A stretch of DNA of 12,977 nucleotides from the NCBI GenBank assembly GCA_041179245.1, contig JBEGTT010000182.1, positions 1-12,977 on the forward strand. The letters run 5' to 3'. Of this stretch, positions 6,601 to 12,977 are shown piece after piece. The stretch's first letter is position 1; every line of letters starts with the position of its first letter. The translations under genes and the position numbers were made by a program. Origin of the DNA: JBEGTT01 sp041179245 (GTDB lineage: Bacteria; Pseudomonadota; Gammaproteobacteria; Burkholderiales; Rhodocyclaceae). Under the pieces are notes generated by a model. The model ran no database searches. It was given only the letters and a program-made list of their open reading frames with translations, and had not been told where the DNA came from.

Positions 6601-7941
6601 GGCGAGAAGGCTTCCGATGTGAAAGACACTTCCTTGCGCGTGCCATCCGGCATGTCTGGGACAGTTATTGATGTGCAGGTGTTTACCCGTGAAGGTATTG
6701 AACGCGATCGTCGCGCTCAGTCCATCATTGATGAACATCTTCGTCACTACAAGTTGGACTTGGCAGACCAGATGCGGATCGTTGAACGTGATGCATTCGA
6801 GCGTGTTGGCCGGATGATTATGGGCAAAAAGGCCAATGGCGGACCAAAGAAACTAGCCAAGGGCAGCGAGATCACGCAAGAGTATTTGGACTCAATTGAT
6901 GCACACCATTGGTTCGATATTCGTGTTGCGGATGATGACGCAGCAACGCAGCTGGAACAGGTTCGTGATGGCTTGGAGCAAACACGTAAAGATTTCGATA
7001 GTGCTTTCGAAGGCAAACGTAAAAAACTGACGCAAGGTGATGAACTTCCACCGGGCGTTCAGAAAATGGTCAAAGTGTACGTTGCAGTTAAACGTCGCTT
7101 GCAACCCGGTGACAAGATGGCCGGTCGTCACGGTAACAAGGGTGTTGTTTCACGCATCGTTGCGGTTGAAGATATGCCGTACATGGCTGATGGCAAGCCT
7201 GTTGATATCGTATTGAACCCATTGGGCGTTCCTTCCCGGATGAACGTGGGGCAGATTCTCGAAACCCATTTGGGCTGGGCTGCTCGCGGTATCGGTGACA
7301 AGATTGCTGAACTGTTGCGTAAGCAGGTCGCAGTGAAGGAAGTACGAGAATATTTGGATCAGGTCTACAACAGCCGCGGTAAGAAAGAAAACCTCGACGA
7401 GCTGAACGACAAGGAAATCTTTGAGCTGGCTGAAAATCTGAAGGGCGGTTTGCCGTTTGCTACCCCGGTTTTTGATGGCGCCAACGAAGAAGAAATTAAG
7501 CACATGCTGCGCCTCGCTGGTTTACCAGAATCTGGTCAGGTCACCTTGTATGACGGTCGTACCGGTGATGAGTTTGAACGTTCCGTAACAGTAGGCTTCA
7601 AACATGTGCTGAAACTACATCACTTGGTTGATGACAAGATGCACGCACGTTCGACAGGCCCATACTCACTAGTTACGCAGCAACCACTGGGCGGTAAAGC
7701 TCAGTTTGGTGGACAGCGTTTCGGTGAAATGGAAGTCTGGGCATTGGAAGCCTACGGCGCATCGTATGTGCTGCAAGAAATGTTGACGGTGAAGTCAGAC
7801 GATGTGAATGGCCGGACTAAGGTCTATGAAAACATCGTCAAGGGTGAACACCGAATTGATGCCGGTATGCCGGAATCCTTCAACGTGTTGGTCAAGGAAA
7901 TCCGTTCGCTGGCGATTGATATCGACATGGAACGCAACTGA
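3658..7941 (+). CDS. rpoB: DNA-directed RNA polymerase subunit beta
   Basis: The beta subunit forms half of the RNA polymerase active cleft and the rifampicin pocket. The chosen ATG (3658) has CGGAG (3648-3652) five bases upstream and gives the canonical TFSYTEKKRIRKSF start; the 20 open codons upstream overlap the leader hairpin and are not beta-like. Length is 1427 residues against 1342 in E. coli. Landmarks are the RPGEPPT segment near 388, the rifampicin cluster SSQLSQFMDQ...HKRRVSALGP (583-609, with wild-type Q588, D591, H601 and S606, equivalent to E. coli 513, 516, 526 and 531), GYNFED (E888/D889) and GDKMAGRHGNK with lysines 1153 and 1161 lining the active site. About 71 extra residues fall at 417-492. 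A second lineage region, near 1040-1095 (MGKKANGGPKKLAKG), looks normal for betaproteobacteria. No rifampicin-resistance change was seen in the main cluster. Confidence 0.98.
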   Translation: MTFSYTEKKRIRKSFAKRDSVLDVPFLLATQLNSFTDFLQAEVPVTQRKNEGLQAAFTSIFPIVSHSGNAKLEFVSFQLGTPPFDVSECQQRGLTYASSLRARVRLVILDREAPDTIKEVKEQEVYMGEIPLMTTNGSFVINGTERVIVSQLHRSPGVFFEHDRGKTHSSGKLLFSARVIPYRGSWLDFEFDPKDSLFFRVDRRRKMPVTTLLRAIGMNTEEILREFFDFDMFNLAKDKIEFALVPERLRGEMARFDICGSDGKVIVAKDKRITAKHIRDLQAANVNQIIVPEDFLMGRVVAQHVVDTTTGEVLAGANEEITETLLAKLIEAGITELPTLYTNELDRGAFISQTLRSDDTTTRQSARVAIYRMMRPGEPPTEESVEILFQGLFYSDERYDLSNVGRMKFNRRLSRDAVVEYKVMVKSLASRAEAALKNMAEATGLPLTRIQELVSELPFGPRQLGENMTEAAASELYGKIKALGTNAEVREQLTLSPRDIVAVIKILVELRNGRGEIDDIDHLGNRRVRSVGELAENQFRAGLVRVERAVKERLNQAESDNLMPHDLINAKPISAAIKEFFGSSQLSQFMDQTNPLSEITHKRRVSALGPGGLTRERAGFEVRDVHPTHYGRVCPIETPEGPNIGLINSLALYASVNDYGFIETAYRKVADGKVTDQIEYLSAIEEGRYVVAQANAELDEDGKLTDELVTCREKGETILAEPLRVQYMDVAPGQIVSVAASLIPFLEHDDANRALMGANMQRQAVPCLRPEKSLVGTGIERTVAVDSGTAVVARRGGTVDYVDAARVVVRVNDNEAFAGEVGVDIYNLTKYTRSNQNTNINQRPIVKVGDKIAKGDVVADGASTDMGELALGQNMLVAFMPWNGYNFEDSILISERVVAQDRFTSIHIEELTVVARDTKLGPEEITRDIASLGESQLNRLDESGIVYIGAEVTAADVLVGKVTPKGETQLTPEEKLLRAIFGEKASDVKDTSLRVPSGMSGTVIDVQVFTREGIERDRRAQSIIDEHLRHYKLDLADQMRIVERDAFERVGRMIMGKKANGGPKKLAKGSEITQEYLDSIDAHHWFDIRVADDDAATQLEQVRDGLEQTRKDFDSAFEGKRKKLTQGDELPPGVQKMVKVYVAVKRRLQPGDKMAGRHGNKGVVSRIVAVEDMPYMADGKPVDIVLNPLGVPSRMNVGQILETHLGWAARGIGDKIAELLRKQVAVKEVREYLDQVYNSRGKKENLDELNDKEIFELAENLKGGLPFATPVFDGANEEEIKHMLRLAGLPESGQVTLYDGRTGDEFERSVTVGFKHVLKLHHLVDDKMHARSTGPYSLVTQQPLGGKAQFGGQRFGEMEVWALEAYGASYVLQEMLTVKSDDVNGRTKVYENIVKGEHRIDAGMPESFNVLVKEIRSLAIDIDMERN

Positions 7942-7961
7942 TTAGGACTGGGAGTTAAACG

Positions 7962-10900
7962 ATGAAAGCATTGCTCGATTTATTCAAGCAGGTGACGGCG
8001 GAAGAGGAATTTGACGCGATCACCATCGGTCTGGCCTCTCCAGAAAAAATCCGTTCCTGGTCCTATGGCGAAGTCAAAAAGCCTGAAACCATTAACTACC
8101 GCACTTTTAAACCAGAGCGCGATGGCTTGTTTTGCGCCAAAATTTTTGGCCCAATCAAAGATTACGAATGTCTTTGCGGTAAGTACAAGCGTCTGAAGCA
8201 CCGTGGTGTTATTTGTGAAAAATGTGGCGTTGAAGTTACGTTGGCGAAGGTTCGTCGTGACCGCATGGGTCACATCGAATTGGCTTCTCCGACTGCACAC
8301 ATTTGGTTCTTGAAGTCCCTGCCATCCCGTCTGGGTATGGTTCTGGACATGACGTTGCGCGACATCGAACGGGTTTTGTACTTCGAAGCGTACGTAGTTA
8401 CTGAGCCCGGTATGGTTTCCAATCTGCAACGTCGCCAATTGCTGACAGAAGAGCAGTATTTGGATATGGTTGAAGAGCACGGAGATGACTTCCAGGCGCT
8501 AATGGGCGCTGAAGGTATCCGCGAGTTACTGCGTAATCTTGATCTGCCAAGCGAAGTTGAGTCGCTGCGCGCTGAATTGGAAGTGACTGGCTCCGAAGCT
8601 AAGAACAAAAAACTGGCCAAGCGTCTTAAGGTGCTTGAAGCATTCCTGAAGTCTGGTATTAAGCCTGATTGGATGGTGCTCGAAGTACTTCCTGTGCTGC
8701 CACCAGACCTACGCCCATTGGTTCCACTGGATGGTGGACGTTTTGCTACATCCGACCTTAACGATTTGTATCGCCGCGTTATTAACCGTAACAATCGTCT
8801 GAAGCGTTTGCTTGAGCTCAAAGCTCCGGAAATTATTGTTCGCAACGAAAAACGTATGCTGCAAGAGTCAGTTGACTCTCTGCTGGATAATGGTCGTCGC
8901 GGCAAAGCGATGACTGGCGCGAACAAGCGTCCGCTGAAGTCACTGGCAGACATGATCAAGGGTAAGGGCGGTCGTTTCCGTCAAAACTTGTTGGGTAAAC
9001 GCGTCGATTACTCTGGTCGTTCCGTGATTGTGGTTGGGCCGCAGCTTAAGTTGCACCAGTGTGGTTTGCCAAAGTTGATGGCGCTGGAACTGTTTAAGCC
9101 TTTTATTTTCCACAAGTTGGAAGTGCTGGGTCTGGCTACCACCATCAAGCAAGCCAAAAAGATGGTTGAAAGCCAAGAGCCGGTGGTATGGGACATCTTG
9201 GAAGACGTGATCCGTGAACATCCGGTCATGCTGAACCGTGCGCCAACGCTGCACCGTTTGGGTATCCAGGCATTTGAACCAACCCTGATTGAGGGCAAGG
9301 CGATTCAGTTGCACCCACTGGTTTGTGCTGCGTTCAACGCCGACTTTGACGGCGACCAAATGGCGGTTCACGTACCTTTGTCTCTAGAAGCGCAGATGGA
9401 AGCTCGTACGCTGATGCTAGCGTCGAACAATGTTCTGTCTCCTGCCAACGGTCAGCCGATCATTGTTCCTTCGCAAGATATTGTGTTGGGTCTGTATTAC
9501 GCGACTCGCGAACGCATCAATGCTAAAGGTGAGGGAATGTTCTTCTCTGACGTGGCAGAAATGGAACGCGCCTTAGGTAATAAGGATGTGGATCTTCTTG
9601 CTCGCGTCACGGTTCGTTTGAAACAGTACGAACCCGGTATTGGTGAAGATGAGTGGATTGAAAAGTTGGTTCGCGTAAACACCACCGTTGGCCGTGCGTT
9701 TTTGTCCAAGATTTTGCCTAAGGGCCTGCCGTTTTCTGTGATCGCCCAGCCGCTTAAGAAGAAAGAAATCTCTAAGCTGATTGACGAATCTTTCCGTCGT
9801 TGCGGTTTGAAAGAAACCGTTGTTTTTGCCGATCATTTGATGCAAAACGGCTATGCGCTGGCGACCCGCGCTGGTATTTCTTTCTGTTCAGACGATATGA
9901 AAGTGCCGCCAGAAAAGCACAAGATCATCGCTGCTGCTGAAGCCGAAGTGAAGGAAATTGAACATCAATACACCAACGGTTTGGTGACCAACGGTGAACG
10001 CTACAACAAGGTTGTGGATATTTGGGGTCGTACCGGTGACCAAGTCGCTAAGGTGATGATGGATCAGCTGGGCCACGAAGAAGTTGAAGATCGTCATGGC
10101 AAGGTTGTGAAACAAGATTCCTTCAACTCCATCTTTATGATGGCCGATTCAGGCGCTCGGGGTTCCGCTGCGCAGATTCGTCAGTTGGCTGGTATGCGGG
10201 GTCTGATGGCTAAGCCGGACGGTTCGATTATCGAAACACCGATTACGACGAACTTCCGCGAAGGCCTGAATGTGCTTCAGTACTTCATCTCTACGCACGG
10301 CGCACGTAAAGGTCTTGCCGATACGGCGCTGAAGACAGCGAACTCCGGTTACCTGACGCGTCGTTTGGTGGATGTAACGCAAGACTTGGTTATCACCAAG
10401 GATGATTGTGGTACTAGCAATGGCTTCGCGGTTAAGGCTTTGGTTGAAGGCGGTGAAGTTATTGAAGCGTTGCGCGAACGTATTTTGGGTCGCGTGACGG
10501 TAGAAGACCTCGTCGATCCAGATAGCCAAGAGACGATTATTTTTGCTGGCAGCTTGTTAGATGAAGATGCGGTTGATCTGATCGACAAACTCGGCATCGA
10601 CGAAGTTAAGGTTCGTACGCCGCTGACCTGTGACACTCGATATGGTTTGTGCGCTAAATGTTATGGTCGTGACCTCGGTCGCGGCAATCTGGTCAGCATG
10701 GGTGAGTCGATCGGTGTTATCGCCGCTCAGTCCATCGGCGAACCAGGTACACAGCTAACCATGCGTACCTTCCACGTGGGTGGTGCCGCATCTCGTGCTG
10801 CTGCTGCTGACAAGGTTGAGGCTAAATCATCTGGTTTGATTAAGCTGACCGACAATCTACGTTTCGTTACCAGCGCCAAGGGTGAAAAGGTTGTGATCAC

Positions 10901-12155
10901 CCGCTCTGGCGAAATTATCATCACGGACGAAAGTCATCGTGAACGTGAACGTCACAAGGTTCCTTACGGCGCGACATTGGCCGTTGATGCAGGCCAGGTT
11001 ATCAAGGCTGGTGCGGTACTGGCAACGTGGGATCCGCATACTCGCCCAATTGTTACGGAATACGCCGGTATCGTGCGTTTTGATAACGTAGAAGAAGGCA
11101 TTACGGTTGCGAAACAAATCGACGATGTAACTGGTTTGTCCTCGCTGGTGGTTATCGATAACAAGCGCGGCGGCAAAACGGCGACTAAGGGTGTTCGCCC
11201 AATCGTCAAGTTGCTAGACGAGGCCGGTAATGAAGTGAAGGTGCATGGGACCGATCACTCTGTAGCGATCGCTGTACAGGTTGGTTCAATTATTTCCGTT
11301 CTAGACGGTCAGCATGTTGGGGTGGGTGATGTTCTGGCTCGTATTCCGCAAGAGTCTGCGAAGACACGGGATATTACTGGTGGTCTGCCACGGGTAGCTG
11401 AGTTGTTCGAAGCGCGTACGCCGAAGGACGCGTCTACGCTGGCGGAATTCACCGGTACCGCTTCCTTCGGTAAGGAAACTAAGGGCAAGCAACGTCTGGT
11501 CATTACTGACCTTGAAGGTGTGACGCACGAATACCTGATTCCGAAAGACAAACACGTGCTGGTGCACGATGGTCAGGTGGTTAATAAGGGTGAAAAAGTG
11601 GTCGAAGGTTCACCTGATCCACACGACATCCTGCGTCTTCAAGGTATCGAAGCACTGGCGCGTTACATCACTGATGAAGTACAGGATGTTTACCGTTTGC
11701 AAGGTGTGAAGATCAACGACAAGCATATCGAAGTGATCGTGCGTCAGATGTTGCGTAGGGTGACCATTGCAGAATCAGGAGATACGCGTTTTATCAAGAG
11801 CGAACAAGTTGAACGCGCGGATGTTCTTGAAACGAACGATCGGATGAATGCAGAAGGTAAGTTGCCTGCGGTGTACGACAACATTCTGTTGGGTATTACG
11901 AAGGCATCCTTGTCGACTGACTCGTTTATCTCTGCCGCTTCCTTCCAGGAAACGACACGCGTTCTGACCGAAGCCGCCATCATGGGCAAACGGGATGAGT
12001 TGCGTGGCCTGAAGGAAAACGTCATCGTGGGTCGCTTGATACCAGCGGGTACGGGCTTAGCACATCACCGAAGCCGCAAAGCTGCCAGAAATCCACAAAT
12101 TACGTCAGCAACAGTAGAAACTGCTGTCGTAAGCGGCGAAGTGCTAGACGCATAA
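7962..12155 (+). CDS. rpoC: DNA-directed RNA polymerase subunit beta'
   Basis: Beta' carries the catalytic magnesium site, the clamp and the main sigma contact. The product has 1397 residues (1407 in E. coli). The N-terminal zinc ribbon uses C70, C72, C85 and C88 (CLCGKYKRLKHRGVICEKC). The sigma-binding clamp helices and lid region follow, with GKRVDYSGRSVIVVGP near 346-361. The catalytic NADFDGDQMA has D461, D463 and D465. The bridge-helix and trigger-loop regions carry GARGSAAQIRQLAGMRGLM (about 730-748) and GEPGTQLTMRTFHVGG (about 926-941). The second zinc site uses C816, C890, C897 and C900. GGGAG (7950-7954) lies seven bases before the ATG, and the 20-base gap to rpoB implies one transcript. 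All catalytic and metal residues are present. A strong terminator follows. Confidence 0.98.
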   Translation: MKALLDLFKQVTAEEEFDAITIGLASPEKIRSWSYGEVKKPETINYRTFKPERDGLFCAKIFGPIKDYECLCGKYKRLKHRGVICEKCGVEVTLAKVRRDRMGHIELASPTAHIWFLKSLPSRLGMVLDMTLRDIERVLYFEAYVVTEPGMVSNLQRRQLLTEEQYLDMVEEHGDDFQALMGAEGIRELLRNLDLPSEVESLRAELEVTGSEAKNKKLAKRLKVLEAFLKSGIKPDWMVLEVLPVLPPDLRPLVPLDGGRFATSDLNDLYRRVINRNNRLKRLLELKAPEIIVRNEKRMLQESVDSLLDNGRRGKAMTGANKRPLKSLADMIKGKGGRFRQNLLGKRVDYSGRSVIVVGPQLKLHQCGLPKLMALELFKPFIFHKLEVLGLATTIKQAKKMVESQEPVVWDILEDVIREHPVMLNRAPTLHRLGIQAFEPTLIEGKAIQLHPLVCAAFNADFDGDQMAVHVPLSLEAQMEARTLMLASNNVLSPANGQPIIVPSQDIVLGLYYATRERINAKGEGMFFSDVAEMERALGNKDVDLLARVTVRLKQYEPGIGEDEWIEKLVRVNTTVGRAFLSKILPKGLPFSVIAQPLKKKEISKLIDESFRRCGLKETVVFADHLMQNGYALATRAGISFCSDDMKVPPEKHKIIAAAEAEVKEIEHQYTNGLVTNGERYNKVVDIWGRTGDQVAKVMMDQLGHEEVEDRHGKVVKQDSFNSIFMMADSGARGSAAQIRQLAGMRGLMAKPDGSIIETPITTNFREGLNVLQYFISTHGARKGLADTALKTANSGYLTRRLVDVTQDLVITKDDCGTSNGFAVKALVEGGEVIEALRERILGRVTVEDLVDPDSQETIIFAGSLLDEDAVDLIDKLGIDEVKVRTPLTCDTRYGLCAKCYGRDLGRGNLVSMGESIGVIAAQSIGEPGTQLTMRTFHVGGAASRAAAADKVEAKSSGLIKLTDNLRFVTSAKGEKVVITRSGEIIITDESHRERERHKVPYGATLAVDAGQVIKAGAVLATWDPHTRPIVTEYAGIVRFDNVEEGITVAKQIDDVTGLSSLVVIDNKRGGKTATKGVRPIVKLLDEAGNEVKVHGTDHSVAIAVQVGSIISVLDGQHVGVGDVLARIPQESAKTRDITGGLPRVAELFEARTPKDASTLAEFTGTASFGKETKGKQRLVITDLEGVTHEYLIPKDKHVLVHDGQVVNKGEKVVEGSPDPHDILRLQGIEALARYITDEVQDVYRLQGVKINDKHIEVIVRQMLRRVTIAESGDTRFIKSEQVERADVLETNDRMNAEGKLPAVYDNILLGITKASLSTDSFISAASFQETTRVLTEAAIMGKRDELRGLKENVIVGRLIPAGTGLAHHRSRKAARNPQITSATVETAVVSGEVLDA

Positions 12156-12182
12156 GTAAGTACTGGCTTGATCAGCAAGTTT

Positions 12183-12212
12183 AAAAAGGGCACTTCGGTG
12201 CCCTTTTTGTTA
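12183..12212 (+). terminator. Rho-independent terminator of the rpoBC operon
   Basis: AAAAAGGGCAC (12183-12193) pairs with GTGCCCTTTTT (12198-12208) around a TTCG loop. This is an 11-bp stem closed by the very stable C(UUCG)G tetraloop, and T-rich sequence (GTTATTT) follows. The A tract upstream makes it potentially bidirectional. It starts 28 bases after the rpoC stop and separates the RNA polymerase operon from the ampG-like gene. Confidence 0.93.
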
Positions 12213-12240
12213 TTTCAAATAAGAATTGGAAATATCTGAC

Positions 12241-12977
12241 ATGGGTTGGTTCAATACTTTGCAGCCATTGCTAACGCGCAAGATGTTGATATGCGTGGTA
12301 ACGGGGTTTTCTTCGGGACTTCCACTCTATTTGCTGCTCAATCTTTTGCCTGCGTGGCTCAGGAGTGAGGGTGTCGACCTAAAAACGATCGGATTTTTCG
12401 CCCTTATACAATTTCCCTACACATGGAAGTTTTTATGGGCGCCATTATTAGATCGCTATCCTATTCTTGGAGTCGGAAGAAGACGTGGATGGATGTTGTT
12501 TAGTCAGTTATTCCTATTTGGCACCGTGATTGCATTGGGATGGCTCAACCCCAAAGAAGATATACCGCAGATAGTTTTACTGGCATCAGCTATTGCGTTG
12601 TTTTCTGCGACACAAGATATTGCGATTGACGCCTTTCGCAGAGAAATATTGAGTAATGAAGAGCTGGGGCTTGGAAACTCGGTACACGTAAACGCCTACC
12701 GGGTCGCTGGACTGGTGCCTGGATCGCTATCTTTAATTTTGGCTGACAGGCTACCGTGGGAGGTGGTATTTGCAGTGACGGCATTATTCTTACTGCCCGG
12801 AATGTTAATGGTGTTGAAGGTAAAGGAACCGGCTAACAGTCAGCAACCAAAATCGCTACGAGAAGCGGTAGTTGAACCCTTCAATGAATTTATCGGCAGA
12901 GCGGGTTGGCGGAGAGCTGGATTGGTGCTGACCTTTATCCTGTTGTACAAATTGGGAGACAGTTTATGTACAGCCTT
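12241..12977 (+). CDS. ampG: AmpG family muropeptide permease, N-terminal half (cut by right edge)
   Basis: AmpG is an inner-membrane major-facilitator protein that imports GlcNAc-anhydroMurNAc peptides for peptidoglycan recycling and feeds AmpR-type beta-lactamase induction where present. The window holds 245 codons plus two bases, about half of the 491 residues of E. coli AmpG. Matching segments are SGLP (25-28), LKTIGFF (47-53), KFLWAPLLDR (63-72), the loop GRRRGW (79-84) between helices 2 and 3, SATQDIAIDA (122-131), a YR-V-G---G stretch at 153-161 and LYKLGD (235-240). Hydrophobic segments lie at about 15-40, 50-66, 86-102, 110-128, 152-168, 174-193 and 226-238. The ATG at 12241 is chosen because its protein aligns with the family start; the upstream GGAA is only a weak ribosome-binding site. 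It follows the rpoC terminator, so it probably has its own promoter, not identified. Downstream completeness is unknown. Confidence 0.88.
   Translation, partial: MGWFNTLQPLLTRKMLICVVTGFSSGLPLYLLLNLLPAWLRSEGVDLKTIGFFALIQFPYTWKFLWAPLLDRYPILGVGRRRGWMLFSQLFLFGTVIALGWLNPKEDIPQIVLLASAIALFSATQDIAIDAFRREILSNEELGLGNSVHVNAYRVAGLVPGSLSLILADRLPWEVVFAVTALFLLPGMLMVLKVKEPANSQQPKSLREAVVEPFNEFIGRAGWRRAGLVLTFILLYKLGDSLCTA

Noticed and set aside
8270..8959. Long open frame on the minus strand (229 codons) inside rpoC
   Set aside because: It lies wholly antisense to a conserved coding region, its translation is rich in Ser and Arg with no family resemblance, and it has no evident ribosome-binding site. It is a shadow of rpoC codon bias, like the other minus-strand frames across rpoB and rpoC.
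12207..12235. TTGTTA and AAATAT, 17 bases apart, as an ampG promoter
   Set aside because: The -35 would overlap the terminator tail, the -10 is weak, and the start would fall at the ATG itself.
1..12977. Mobile element, CRISPR array, defence or biosynthetic system
   Set aside because: No transposase, integrase, repeat-spacer pattern, inverted terminal repeats or unknown gene cluster was seen. Almost every base belongs to well-known housekeeping genes or their short leaders.

Overview
The window is a conserved transcription and translation locus of a betaproteobacterium, all on the + strand. In order it holds: the 3' end of tuf (EF-Tu), tRNA-Trp, secE, nusG, rplK, rplA, the L10 leader, rplJ, rplL, an attenuator-containing spacer, rpoB, rpoC, a strong intrinsic terminator, and the first half of an ampG-type muropeptide permease gene that runs off the right edge. 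The betaproteobacterial assignment rests on the tuf / tRNA-Trp / secE arrangement and on RpoB and RpoC sequence style, such as the ANGGPKKLAKGSEIT segment and the IDAGMPESFNVLVKEIRSL C-terminus. These are judged from memory, and I cannot name the order or genus. Base composition looks moderate (near half GC by eye) and even across the window, with no sign of recent transfer.

Bases 1-621 hold the tuf tail, a hairpin, tRNA-Trp and secE. The secE reading frame opens three bases after the tRNA CCA end, so tRNA and mRNA are probably made as one transcript and separated by tRNA processing. secE and nusG overlap by one base. Bases 1244-3475 hold the four ribosomal stalk and L1-stalk protein genes: rplK-rplA, then rplJ-rplL behind a structured leader where L10/L7-L12 autoregulation is expected. 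Bases 3476-3657 separate rplL from rpoB and hold two hairpins: an attenuator-like one with a T-rich tail, and a long interrupted stem capped by a GAAA tetraloop. Bases 3658-12155 are rpoB and rpoC, 20 bases apart. A CUUCGG-capped terminator closes the operon, and ampG follows as a separate unit.

Together these genes supply aminoacyl-tRNA delivery (EF-Tu, tRNA-Trp), protein export (SecE), elongation control (NusG), the L1 and L7/L12 ribosomal stalks and the two largest RNA polymerase subunits. AmpG belongs to cell-wall recycling and is a genomic neighbour rather than a partner.

I found no undescribed multi-gene system. The points most worth a second look are a roughly 70-residue insertion in RpoB relative to E. 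coli, the paired hairpins before rpoB, the alternative pairings in the rplJ leader, the tRNA-Trp/secE junction, and the presence of ampG after rpoC where many relatives have rpsL.
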